64,000 bases of DNA from Nocardia testacea NBRC 100365 (GTDB lineage: Bacteria > Actinomycetota > Actinomycetes > Mycobacteriales > Mycobacteriaceae), in the NCBI RefSeq assembly GCF_000308775.1, contig NZ_BAGJ01000273.1:103096-167095 (forward strand), written 5' to 3'. Position numbers and translations under genes: made by a program. Under the pieces are notes generated by a model. It was given only the letters and a program-made list of their open reading frames with translations, was not told where the DNA came from and searched no databases. Positions 31,468 to 39,970 of the stretch are shown here, one piece after another. Within the stretch, counting starts at the first letter, position 1. Each line of letters begins with the position of its first letter.

Positions 31468-33396
31468 ATGACCGTGTCCGAACGCTCGACCGACCGGCAG
31501 CCGGCCCTGATCGATGTCGAGACCTTCTTCGCCGATCCGCAATTCGCGAACGCGTCGATCTCCCCCGACGGTGCCCGCGTCGCCTACCTCGCCCCGCACC
31601 GTGGGCGACTCAACGTCTGGGTCCGCGATATCGACCGGACCCACGACGACGCCGTCCCGGTCACCGGGGATGCCCGCCGCGGTATCACCACCTACTACTG
31701 GACCGACAACCCCCGCTGGCTGCTGTACCTGCAGGACACCGACGGCAACGAGGACTGGCACCTCTACCGCGCCGACCTCGGCGACCCGGGCGCCCCGGCC
31801 GTCGACCTCACCCCGCTCGAGCCCGGGTCGCGGGTGGTGGGCGCGGAGCCGCTCGACTCGGTCCCGGGCAGCGTGCTGGTCACCATGAACCGTCGCCCTC
31901 TGTTCTTCGATGTGTTCCGGATCGACGTCGCCACCGGGGAGACCGTCCTGCACCGCGAGCAGGGCGACCCGACGGCCACAATCCTGTTCGACCGCCGGGG
32001 CGAGCCGGCCTTCCGCACCGCGCTCGCCGCGGACGGTCTCGTCGAGATCTCCGCCATCGACCCCGGCGGGCACATCCGGTTGCTGCGCCGCCTCGGCGGC
32101 GCCGAGCACCCCATGAGCGTGCAACCTCAACTGATCACCGCCGACGGGAAGGGATTGCTCGTCGGCTCGTTCCAGGACGGTGACGATTTGCGGCTGGTCC
32201 GGATCGATCACGAAACCGGCGCGGAGACCGTCGTCGCCGCCGTCGAGGGACACGACCTGGATATCAGCGGGATGATGCTGCCCGGCGTGCTCCCGCCGCC
32301 GGTCCACACCGACCGGGCCACCGGCGAGGTCCTCGCCGCCAGGTTCGTCGGCGACCGTCCGCACGTGGAAGTCGTCGACCCCCATTTCGCCGGGGTCTAC
32401 GCGGCGCTGCGGGAACTCTCCGACGGCGTGCCCGGCACCCTGTCCTCCGATTTGTCCGGGACACGCTGGGTCGTCACATTCGTCCACGATCGCGATCCCG
32501 GCGTCACCTGGTTCTACGACCATGCCACCGGTGCGGCCCGGTTGCTCTTCCGCTCCTACCCGGGCCGGGACCCGGCCGACGCGGCCCCCATGGAACCCGT
32601 CGAGTTCGCCGCGCGCGACGGTCTGCCCCTGCACGCGTACCTGACGCTGCCGGTCGGCCTCGAGCCGCGGAACCTGCCATTGGTGCTGCTGGTGCACGGC
32701 GGGCCCTGGGCCCACGACGCCTGGGGGTACAGCGAGGACGCCCAGTTCCTGGCCAACCGGGGCTACGCCGTGCTGCAGGTCAACTTCCGTGGGTCGCTCG
32801 GCTACGGGCGCCGGCATGTGACGGCCGCGATCGGTGAATTCGCCCGGGCCATGCACGTCGATCTCCTCGACGGCGTCGACTGGGCCGTCGGCCGGGGCTA
32901 CGCCGACCCCGGCCGGATCGGCATCTACGGCGGCTCGTACGGCGGGTACGCGGCCCTCGTCGGGGTCACCGTCACGCCGGACCGATTCGCCGCCGCCGTC
33001 GACTATGTCGGTATCTCCGATCTGGCGAACTTCTTGCGGACCCTGCCGCCGTTCACCCGGGCGTACAGCGTGAACAACTGGTACCGCTACGTCGGTGATC
33101 CCGAGAACGCCGAGCAGGAGGCCGATATGCTGGCCCGGTCGCCGATCACCATGGCCGACCGGATCACCACCCCGCTGCTCGTCGCCCAGGGCGCCAACGA
33201 TGTCCGCGTCGTACAGGCCGAATCCGACAATATCGTCGCCTCGCTGCGCGCCCGGGGTGTCCCGGTGGAGTACCTCCTCGCCGACGATGAGGGACACGGC
33301 TTCGCCAACTCCGAGAACCGGGTCCGCCTCTACCGGGCCATCGAAGCGCACTTCGCCGAGCACCTCGGCGGCCGCCGCGGTGCCGCCCGGGAGTGA
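31468..33396 (+). CDS. S9-family prolyl oligopeptidase-type serine peptidase
   Basis: 642 aa, no signal peptide, hence cytoplasmic. Residues 1-370 form the beta-propeller expected of dipeptidyl/acylaminoacyl peptidases, and the C-terminal alpha/beta-hydrolase domain carries S490 (GGSYGGYAA), D578 (GANDVR) and H610 (EGHGF). It cleaves short peptides, or acts as an esterase. ATG 31468 follows GTAGGAGCAG. A single-gene unit. Confidence 0.94.
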   Translation: MTVSERSTDRQPALIDVETFFADPQFANASISPDGARVAYLAPHRGRLNVWVRDIDRTHDDAVPVTGDARRGITTYYWTDNPRWLLYLQDTDGNEDWHLYRADLGDPGAPAVDLTPLEPGSRVVGAEPLDSVPGSVLVTMNRRPLFFDVFRIDVATGETVLHREQGDPTATILFDRRGEPAFRTALAADGLVEISAIDPGGHIRLLRRLGGAEHPMSVQPQLITADGKGLLVGSFQDGDDLRLVRIDHETGAETVVAAVEGHDLDISGMMLPGVLPPPVHTDRATGEVLAARFVGDRPHVEVVDPHFAGVYAALRELSDGVPGTLSSDLSGTRWVVTFVHDRDPGVTWFYDHATGAARLLFRSYPGRDPADAAPMEPVEFAARDGLPLHAYLTLPVGLEPRNLPLVLLVHGGPWAHDAWGYSEDAQFLANRGYAVLQVNFRGSLGYGRRHVTAAIGEFARAMHVDLLDGVDWAVGRGYADPGRIGIYGGSYGGYAALVGVTVTPDRFAAAVDYVGISDLANFLRTLPPFTRAYSVNNWYRYVGDPENAEQEADMLARSPITMADRITTPLLVAQGANDVRVVQAESDNIVASLRARGVPVEYLLADDEGHGFANSENRVRLYRAIEAHFAEHLGGRRGAARE

Positions 33397-33456
33397 CCGG
33401 CGGCGGGGAGGCCGGTCCGCCGCGCGGGCTCGTGCCTCGCCATCAGTGAGTCTCGG

Positions 33457-33948
33457 CTACCGGCCTTCACCGTGCCGCACCGGCGTAGATGCCGCGGGGC
33501 GGGCATCGGGCACCAGGATCGTCGTGTGCCACCGGTCGTCCTCCCACATCTGTTCCGGCACAACGGCGTCCGCCCGGCCATCGAGGGGTGTGGCCAAGGC
33601 GATCACCAGGGTGGTCCGTTCGACCAGGCGGCGGCGTCCCCGGTTCATCGGGCCGGAGATCTCCAGCACTGCCGGGCCGGGGCCTATCGTGACGGGCACA
33701 TCCACTCGCAGCGGCACCGGTTTCCAGGTCGTGGGATCGTCACCGCGCCGGGCGAGGTAGGTGCGCGGTGCGTCCTCGGTGCCGAACGAGACCCCCGCCA
33801 GCGCGCGATCGGCGCGGGGCAGGCCGAAGAGTTCCCAGAATCCCGCGGACAGCCAGGAATGGATCGGCAGTGCGATCGTCCGGGCGTCCCGGACGATCGC
33901 TGGGGAATCGATATGGACAAGGGTGATTCCACTGGCGAGCTCGCGCAT
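33457..33948 (-). CDS. Hypothetical protein downstream of the GreA-like gene
   Basis: 163 aa with no recognised family. It contains TIALPIHSWLSAGFWELFGL, PVTIGPGPAVLEISGPMNRG and a run of beta-strand-like segments, suggesting a mostly beta fold. There is no signal peptide. It follows the GreA-like gene on the same strand after 13 bases and may form an operon with it. The start ATG 33948 has only a weak ribosome-binding site. The codon pattern favours this frame over the plus-strand alternatives. Confidence 0.6.
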   Translation of the reverse strand: MRELASGITLVHIDSPAIVRDARTIALPIHSWLSAGFWELFGLPRADRALAGVSFGTEDAPRTYLARRGDDPTTWKPVPLRVDVPVTIGPGPAVLEISGPMNRGRRRLVERTTLVIALATPLDGRADAVVPEQMWEDDRWHTTILVPDARPAASTPVRHGEGR

Positions 33949-33961
33949 TCCCGAGCTCGCC

Positions 33962-34438
33962 TCATACCGGGTGGGCAGCGCTCGACACCGTGTGGCCGTA
34001 GGGGACGGCCTCGACGAGGGTGACCCGGACCTCCGTGCCGTTGGGTACGCGGTAGCTGCGCTGTTCGCCGCGACGGGCTCCGGTGAGCGCGGCGCCGAGC
34101 GGCGAGTCGGGGGAGTAGACCTCCAGTTCGTCGTGGTCGCCGGCACGGCTGCCGAGCAGGAATGTCTCGGTGTCGGCGGTATCGTCATAGCGGACAGTGA
34201 GCACCATGCCGGGTTCGGCGATACCGTCGTCCGGCGGGTCCTGCCCGAATACGGCGTTGTTCAGCAGATCCCGGATATGCGCGATCCGGGTCAGCCGCTG
34301 CTGCCGCGCGGTGAGGCGGTCTTCCGGGTCGGCGTTCTCCGCCTGCCCGGCGGCTTCGGCGGCGAGCAGTTCGGCCAGTTCGGACCGCAGTTGTTCGTGG
34401 GCGTGCGGAGTCAGCCATATGGGCGAGCTATTGGTCAT
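33962..34438 (-). CDS. GreA/GreB-family transcription elongation factor-like protein
   Basis: 158 aa, the length of GreA. The N-terminal half is a helical hairpin (HEQLRSELAELLAAEAAGQ to RIAHIRDLLNNAVF) that in GreA enters the RNA polymerase secondary channel. The C-terminal half has the FKBP-like signature YSPDSPLGAALTGARRGEQ and the final PNGTEVRVTLVEAV. The loop lacks an obvious acidic DxxE tip (AENADPEDR is near it), so it may modulate polymerase differently from GreA. ATG 34438 has AGGACGG upstream. A run of hairpins occupies its leader region. Confidence 0.85.
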   Translation of the reverse strand: MTNSSPIWLTPHAHEQLRSELAELLAAEAAGQAENADPEDRLTARQQRLTRIAHIRDLLNNAVFGQDPPDDGIAEPGMVLTVRYDDTADTETFLLGSRAGDHDELEVYSPDSPLGAALTGARRGEQRSYRVPNGTEVRVTLVEAVPYGHTVSSAAHPV

Positions 34439-34467
34439 ATCCGTCCTATAAGGGGTTCGATCGGAAA

Positions 34468-34725
34468 GGAGTTCTGCCGTCGGGGCCGGGGAGGAGAGGC
34501 CGCCCCGACGGCAGAACTCCGTGGAGCCGGGTACCGACGACACCGGCTCCACGGATGGGGAGATAGCCGAGGATTCAGCCGGGTATCGGATCGTCCGACC
34601 GATACCGTGCTGTCCGTTCGCGGGCGAGCCGACTCGTTGCGCGCGCCATGCTCACCTCCACGTCGAACGATGCGCTGTAACAGCCATGATGGCCCGGGAG
34701 ACGCCGGGGCGCATGTCCCCCCGGC
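34468..34725. repeat. Run of four hairpins in the PucR to GreA-like intergenic region
   Basis: Four inverted repeats are packed in the 329-base gap: an 18-bp perfect stem (34468-34485 with 34503-34520, arm GGAGTTCTGCCGTCGGGG), a 10-bp stem directly abutting it (34521-34530 with 34543-34552, GTGGAGCCGG), an 8-bp stem (34582-34589 with 34599-34606, GGTATCGG) and a 7-bp stem (34703-34709 with 34719-34725, GCCGGGG). On the minus strand they form the leader of the GreA-like gene; they could also terminate the PucR transcript. No T-runs. Confidence 0.65.
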
Positions 34726-34767
34726 ACAGTTCGAGCCCCTCGGGTTGTTCGATTTCTACAACCGCGA

Positions 34768-36303
34768 TCAGTTCTCCTCGAAAGCCGCCAGATCGATCGT
34801 CATGGCCAGCCGGGTCCGTGGGTCCTCCAGTTCGAGCACGGCCACTTCGCGCATCTTGCGCAATCTGTTACGGACGGTGTTCGGATGGACGCCGAGGTCC
34901 GCGGCGGCGACCACCGGATCGCCCTGGGCGTCGAGCCACGCCCGTAGGGTCGCGACATAGTCCGTGGCGTGCGCGCTGTCGTATCGGCGCAGCTCCGCGA
35001 CCGGCCCGCGCGCCGGGATCCGACCGGTCCGCGCCGCCGCCCGCAATCGCTGGAGCAGAATATCGCCCCACGATTCGTCGTAGGCCGGATACGCGGTATC
35101 CGCCGCGCCCTGTTCGTGCAGTGCCAGGCATTCGTCCGCCTCCTGGCGGGAGGCCGGCAGGTCGGCGGCCGTGGCCGGGCCGCCGATCCCGGCCGACAGC
35201 GTCACCCGGGCGGGGAGCGCCGTGCGCAGCGCGGACACCCAGTCCCGCGCTGTCCGGACCCGGTCGCCGGGCAGGATCGTGTAGACGGTGTTGTCCGACA
35301 GCGTGCTGCGGCCCGGCCGCGACCAGCCGAACCCGAACGTGGCCTGCTCGAAGGCCAGCAGTAGCCCCGCATGCCGTTCCGTCGCGATCTGGGCGCGTAC
35401 CGCGACGACCCGGAGTGGGGCAGGCGCCAGCCCGAGCCTCCCGGCCACCGTGGCGGCGTCCGGGCTGCCCTCGAGGAGCCGGATCACCAGCCCGGATTCC
35501 ACTTGACGTTCCAGATCCGCGCTGGCCCGCGACCGCAGCAGATGCAGGGCCACGGTGCGGGCGCCGTCGGCCAGGGCGGCCCGCCGTGCACTCGACAGCG
35601 GTTCGGTGCAGGTCACCCACACCGAACCCAGCAACTCCCGGCCCACCCGCACCGCGACCACCATCCGCCCGTCGAAGCCGTGGCCGGGATCCGGTTCGAC
35701 GAACACCGGTTCGTCCGAGCTCGCCAGATGCGCGTGGACGCCGCGTGATTCGAGGAGTTCGCGCAAGGGAGCGGGTTGCCGGCGCTGCAGCACCGTTTCT
35801 CGCAGAGCTCGGTCGGCCGGCTGCCCCAGTGTGGCGTGGGCCATCACGCGCGACAGCGGGTCTTCGATCGTCACCGCGTCGCCCACCGCGGTGGCCAGGC
35901 TGTCCGCCAGCGCGAAGAGATCGGTGGGGCCGCGCCCGGACGCGGTTTCCCGGCCCTCCAGCACCAGCCCGTACACGACCCCGGCGAGCTGACTCCACGA
36001 CACCGCGGGATCGACCACCAGCACCGCGACCCCGCCGCCGGGCCCGATCGCGGCCGCTTTCCGGTCGGCTTCGCTGCCCCCGCGAACCAGGACCGCGACC
36101 GCTTTCGCCGCCCGCGCCCCGGCCACCGCCTCGTTCACGGAGCCCGCGCCCACGGCGAGGAGGACATCGCCGGTCGCTTCTTCCACGCCGGTCGCGTCGA
36201 ACATCGCGACACTGCGGATCACGGTCGCCCGCGACACCGGGCAGCAGCGCAATCGGACGCCGTACCCGCCCAGCACGTTCACGAGCTGGTCCAACCGCAC
36301 CAT
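34768..36303 (-). CDS. PucR-family transcriptional regulator
   Basis: 511 aa. The N-terminal 140 residues are a PucR-type sensor domain, the middle (about 165-300) is GAF-like (DPLSRVMAHATL), and the C-terminus carries the GGDEF-like region and the PucR helix-turn-helix: TLRAWLDAQGDPVVAAADLG then HPNTVRNRLRKM. These regulators control purine, proline or aromatic catabolism, usually adjacent to their targets. Here no obvious target gene is adjacent. ATG 36303 follows AGGAGTC. Confidence 0.92.
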   Translation of the reverse strand: MVRLDQLVNVLGGYGVRLRCCPVSRATVIRSVAMFDATGVEEATGDVLLAVGAGSVNEAVAGARAAKAVAVLVRGGSEADRKAAAIGPGGGVAVLVVDPAVSWSQLAGVVYGLVLEGRETASGRGPTDLFALADSLATAVGDAVTIEDPLSRVMAHATLGQPADRALRETVLQRRQPAPLRELLESRGVHAHLASSDEPVFVEPDPGHGFDGRMVVAVRVGRELLGSVWVTCTEPLSSARRAALADGARTVALHLLRSRASADLERQVESGLVIRLLEGSPDAATVAGRLGLAPAPLRVVAVRAQIATERHAGLLLAFEQATFGFGWSRPGRSTLSDNTVYTILPGDRVRTARDWVSALRTALPARVTLSAGIGGPATAADLPASRQEADECLALHEQGAADTAYPAYDESWGDILLQRLRAAARTGRIPARGPVAELRRYDSAHATDYVATLRAWLDAQGDPVVAAADLGVHPNTVRNRLRKMREVAVLELEDPRTRLAMTIDLAAFEEN

Positions 36304-36631
36304 GCGCGACTCCTGTCCACCCGGGTCCCGTCACCGTAGCCGCGCGGGTACCGGCGCTCCGCGACGGCCGGTGCCACCCGGCCGATCCGCACCGTTGCCG
36401 GGGCCGACGGCGCCTGGCGAGGGAGCTGGCACCGAGGCCGGGACGCGACCTCTACGGCACCGGCCTCAGGGACGGAGTGCCCAGCTACGAGAGCGGTATT
36501 TTCGTCTCTCGGCCGTCGGGGGCCCCGGCAGCCGATCGGACCGCAACCGTATGGGCCGCAGAAGTGTCGGAGGGCCGGGATAGCCTCGGCCGTCGCCGCC
36601 GCCCGGGCGCGACGGAGCGAAGGAGGACCCG

Positions 36632-37222
36632 ATGAGTCGCGAACCCACCGTGCGCGAGGTCGTGGACCTGATCGTCGAACTCGGGCTCGTCGCCCCGGAA
36701 ACACCCGCTCAGCGGACCTTCCTGGGCCGGCAGTTGCTGGTGGAGTCGTTCGACGAACCGCTGAGCTATTACGGGCACACCGAGCAGAGCGCGGTGCTCG
36801 CCCTCCTCGAGGAGCTGGGGATCCGGTACACCTTCGACTACAAGACTTTTCGTCATATCGGGGAGAGCAGTCACGACGAACGGCGGGAATGGTACGAATC
36901 CGAACTGCAGTCGATCGCGGAATGCAGCCGCGGGATGGTGACCATCACCGATGTGCGGTTGGTGGAGAACGACGAGCAATGGGAGTTGCTGTTCGACAGC
37001 AACGGAGTCACCGAGTCGTGGCCGGTATACCCCGGTGACGACGAGGACCTGGAAGCCGCACTCGTCTTCGCCACCTATGTCACCGGAATCCATACCGGTG
37101 TCGTCGAGCAATTCTGGTCGGTGGACCCCCTCGACGAAGACGTCAGCGGCGAAGCCGTTTTCGGCGATCTCGCAGCCCTCGGCAAGCTGGGAGCGCGTTT
37201 CGGCCTCACCTTCGGGCCATAG
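36632..37222 (+). CDS. Hypothetical acidic protein
   Basis: 196 aa with strong acidic character. I do not recognise the family. It begins with a helix-rich segment (TVREVVDLIVELGLVAPE) and has several predicted strands in the middle (MVTITDVRLVENDEQWELLF), then FATYVTGIHTGVVEQFW. No signal peptide or membrane span, so it is probably cytoplasmic. ATG 36632 has AAGGAGG seven bases upstream, a strong start. The 328 bases between it and the divergent PucR gene hold no gene that I can support. Confidence 0.7.
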   Translation: MSREPTVREVVDLIVELGLVAPETPAQRTFLGRQLLVESFDEPLSYYGHTEQSAVLALLEELGIRYTFDYKTFRHIGESSHDERREWYESELQSIAECSRGMVTITDVRLVENDEQWELLFDSNGVTESWPVYPGDDEDLEAALVFATYVTGIHTGVVEQFWSVDPLDEDVSGEAVFGDLAALGKLGARFGLTFGP

Positions 37223-37243
37223 GCGGGACGCGGTCCGTGCCCG

Positions 37244-37495
37244 TCAGGGCCCGTGTACGCGCAGACCGTCGACGAGGATCGACAGCAGGCGCGGGGCGCG
37301 CGCGTCGAGTTCGGCATCCTCGAGCCGCGACAGCCAACCGATGAGCACGATGACATGGCGGGCCTCGGCGTCGGCCGGGACGGTTCCCGCCGCGTGCCCC
37401 GCGGACAGCAGCAGTTCCACCGCCTCGCCGATCGGGCCGAGACTGTGCGCGGCGAGGTCGCGCCACGTCGCCGCTTCGACGGCGGCGAGAGGTAA
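37244..37495 (-). pseudogene. C-terminal fragment of a TetR-type regulator
   Basis: The minus-strand frame reads LAAHSLGPIGEAVELLLSAG, then HAAGTVPADAEARHVIVLIG and DGLRVHGP before a stop. This is the typical ligand-domain end of TetR proteins (repeat of helix, AGTVRxD, helix). About 83 residues remain and the helix-turn-helix part is gone, replaced by another gene fragment on the plus strand. Confidence 0.65.
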
Positions 37496-37537
37496 TCGGG
37501 TGTACGCACACGAAGTTCTACATACAAGCAATAGGTT

Positions 37538-37834
37538 ATGACGAACGAGCTGGACGGGCCGTGGTACGAGGAACGCAACCCCATCACCCTGGCCCCCCGG
37601 ATCGATATCCCGGTCTACCTGCAGATCGACCAGGGCCGCGGCTGGACGATGGACGGCACCATCGAACTCTTCCACGCGCTGAAAGGGCCGAAGAAACTCG
37701 ATATCGGCCCGTACCCGCCGATGCAGTCGCGGCCCTTCGTCGAAGAGCACGACACGATGTTCCGCTGGTACGACTACTGGATCAAGGGCATCGACAACGG
37801 TGTGATGGACGAGCCGGCGGTGGCCGTCTTCGTA
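37538..37834 (+). pseudogene. Internal fragment of a CocE/NonD-type hydrolase
   Basis: Residues in this frame match the second half of the S15 alpha/beta-hydrolase domain: PWYEERNPITLAPRIDIPVY, then FHALKGPKKLDIGPY and FRWYDYWIKGIDNGV. The N-terminal nucleophile region and the C-terminal jelly-roll domain are missing. After VAVFV the sequence turns into unrelated residues. It is a decayed gene next to the TetR fragment. Confidence 0.7.
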
Positions 37835-37943
37835 TGCGGCACACCGGTCCCGGCTGGTGTTGCCGTTCACCGTTCGCCCCGTGGCGAGCGAGTAGGGGCC
37901 GCCGGGCGTTTCGGTGTGCCGCCGCCCCCACGGCCGCCGGTCG

Positions 37944-38588
37944 TCATCCTTCTTCCCGCGCACTCCCATGCTCCGCCAGCCACGCGGAGATCCGGTCGAC
38001 CGCGGCGCGGGAAGCGGGCGGCAGCAGCAGCGACGGGGTCATGAACAGGTATCGCTGGAATGTCACTCCCTGTCCGTTGACCGCCGTGGGGTCGGCCCCT
38101 GCTTCCAGCAGCGCGAGGATGTCGGCATACCTGTCCAGTTGCGCGGCGGCGTGCAGCGGCAGTTCACCGGCGAGGTCGGCGATATTCGGATCCGCCCTGT
38201 TCTCGAGCAGGACGGCGACATTGCGATCCTGTTGCCGTAGTACTGCGTTCAGCAGCGGGGTGCGTCCGGTGCGCGAGTTCGCCACGTTCGGGTCCGCTCG
38301 GGTGAGCAGCGTCGTGAGGTACCCGGGGTCGTCGGTCTCCGCCGCGCAATGCACAGGGGTATCACCCTCGTCATCGGTGCGGTGTGGGTCGGCGCCGGCC
38401 TCGAGCAGCACCGCGCATGCGGGTTCGGATCGGCTGAGCACCGCCCAGTGCAGCAGGGTCAGGCCCTCGTCACCGACGGTATTCGGATCCGCGCCGGCGG
38501 CGAGCGCCTCGCCGAGGCGCACGCTGTCGTGTGCCGCGATCGCCGCGGCGCATTCCAGGGCAGCCGTTGCGTCGAACGGTGTCACCAT
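37944..38588 (-). CDS. Ankyrin-repeat protein
   Basis: 214 aa with four to five ankyrin repeats between residues 12 and 180, recognisable by recurring G(A)DPN, TLLHWAV, TPVHCAA, TPLLNAV and LPLHAAA. No signal peptide is seen. Ankyrin proteins bind partner proteins. It lies 61 bases downstream of the lipase gene on the same strand, so co-transcription and physical pairing, for example as an inhibitor, are likely but inferred. ATG 38588. Confidence 0.9.
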   Translation of the reverse strand: MVTPFDATAALECAAAIAAHDSVRLGEALAAGADPNTVGDEGLTLLHWAVLSRSEPACAVLLEAGADPHRTDDEGDTPVHCAAETDDPGYLTTLLTRADPNVANSRTGRTPLLNAVLRQQDRNVAVLLENRADPNIADLAGELPLHAAAQLDRYADILALLEAGADPTAVNGQGVTFQRYLFMTPSLLLPPASRAAVDRISAWLAEHGSAREEG

Positions 38589-38649
38589 CGCGTAGGTCCT
38601 TTCCGCAGTCCCGGCCGCCCGTGCCGCGGGCGCGGCCCCCGGACGGTGG

Positions 38650-39813
38650 TCACGACCACGGTTGCACAGTGTCGAGAGCCTGCTGTACCGCGCCCATACT
38701 GTGCAGTCGCAGTGCGTGCGGGAACCGCGCGCCTCGTTCCTCGGGCGGGAACGGGTCGGGGAGGTCGATCCGGCTGCCCAGGGCCGGCTGCACGCGCGAC
38801 AGCCCGCCCGCTGTCACCGTGGCCCCGGCCGAGCCGCCCATGGCCACGCCGACGATACTGCCGAGCCCGCGCCCGGCCATACTGCCCGCGGCCCGGCCGA
38901 TCGGTCCGCCGACGGCCCCGCCCACCCCGCCGCCGAAGGCGCCGCCCAGCAGGCCTCCCACCAGCCCGCCGGTCACCGCCCGGCGCGCCCGATGTGCCTC
39001 CTGGAATCCGGTCAGCGGATCCCCCGCCACCACGTAGCTGCGCACATGTCCCGCGGCCGCGAAGGCGCGGGCCGCGTCGGGCTCGAACCCCAATCCGCGA
39101 ATGGTCCGTTCGGACAGTCCCGCCGCATTGAAGGTCACCGCCGGCGTCCCCGATTTGAGCGCTGCCGTGACGGCCAGGCCGCCGCCGAGAGAATGCCCGG
39201 TCAGCACCAATTGGTTCCCGAAGGCGGTCCGGGCCAGTTTGCCGAGCCGGCCGGCGAGCACGTACTGCTGCGCCTGCAGTCCCGCGCCCTGGGACACATT
39301 CGTCTTCCAGCTCTTCCAACTTCCCTGTCTCCGCAGGACGGTACCGGCGAAGGCGAGAACATGCCGCCCTTGCTCATCGCGGTACAGCGCCGCGGTGAGC
39401 CCGCTGCGCGGATCCCGGAGCGCGTCTTCCGGTATCCCGACGGCTTTCAGCTCGGCGCCGGTGAGCCGGACGAAGCCGTCCATCCGGGTCGTCGATCCCG
39501 GTAGATAGACATCGGCTGCCAGTTTCGACAGCGTCGCGTCGTCCACCTGTGGCTGCCGGGATCGCATCTGTGCCGAAAAGGAATCTCGCGCATTCGGGTG
39601 CTCCGCACCGTCGCCGAAATAGCCGGTGCGCGAATCGCTGCCCGTCCGATCGACATCGGACAGTAACCGATCGGCGTCCGCCAATTCCTGTTGTGACCGG
39701 CGCAGCTGTCGGGCCAACCCGTTCATTCGTTCCGTCAACGCGAACCGGGCCTGTTCGACCGCGCCGGTCAGCCGTTCCGCGAGCCCGCTGAGCAGCTTCG
39801 CCGAAGACGCCAA
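38650..39813 (-). CDS. Class-3-type lipase with N-terminal coiled coil and glycine-zipper insert
   Basis: 387 aa. Residues 1-55 are a charged helix resembling a coiled coil. The hydrolase core carries S208 (TGHSLGGG), D265 (VAGDPLTG) and H371 (RLHSM), the class-3 lipase triad. Between Asp and His a glycine-zipper region of about 55 residues (281-337, GGLVGGLLGGAFGGG and so on) is inserted, a pattern that can span or perturb membranes. TTG 39813 is chosen because GGGAGG lies 5 bases upstream; the frame is open further but no ATG or GTG has a good site. Ankyrin gene follows. Confidence 0.82.
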   Translation of the reverse strand: MASSAKLLSGLAERLTGAVEQARFALTERMNGLARQLRRSQQELADADRLLSDVDRTGSDSRTGYFGDGAEHPNARDSFSAQMRSRQPQVDDATLSKLAADVYLPGSTTRMDGFVRLTGAELKAVGIPEDALRDPRSGLTAALYRDEQGRHVLAFAGTVLRRQGSWKSWKTNVSQGAGLQAQQYVLAGRLGKLARTAFGNQLVLTGHSLGGGLAVTAALKSGTPAVTFNAAGLSERTIRGLGFEPDAARAFAAAGHVRSYVVAGDPLTGFQEAHRARRAVTGGLVGGLLGGAFGGGVGGAVGGPIGRAAGSMAGRGLGSIVGVAMGGSAGATVTAGGLSRVQPALGSRIDLPDPFPPEERGARFPHALRLHSMGAVQQALDTVQPWS

Positions 39814-39970
39814 CGTGACCTCCCGCCCCGTATCGACCGTGCCATACCGTACCCGAGAAATCGATATTTTCCTCCGCGGGCGCTGATTATCGAATGGCAG
39901 AGCGGGTAGGCGCGGTGGAGGTGCATCGTGGCACCCGCCAGAAAATCGACACCGGAGGAACGATATTCGT

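Noticed and set aside
31354..33363. A 669-codon minus-strand open frame opposite the S9 peptidase
   Set aside because: The plus strand has an intact Ser-Asp-His triad and good start; the antisense frame has no recognisable feature.
34521..36635. A 704-codon plus-strand open frame opposite the PucR regulator
   Set aside because: Composed mostly of Arg, Pro and Ser with no motif, while the minus strand encodes a full PucR protein with a helix-turn-helix.
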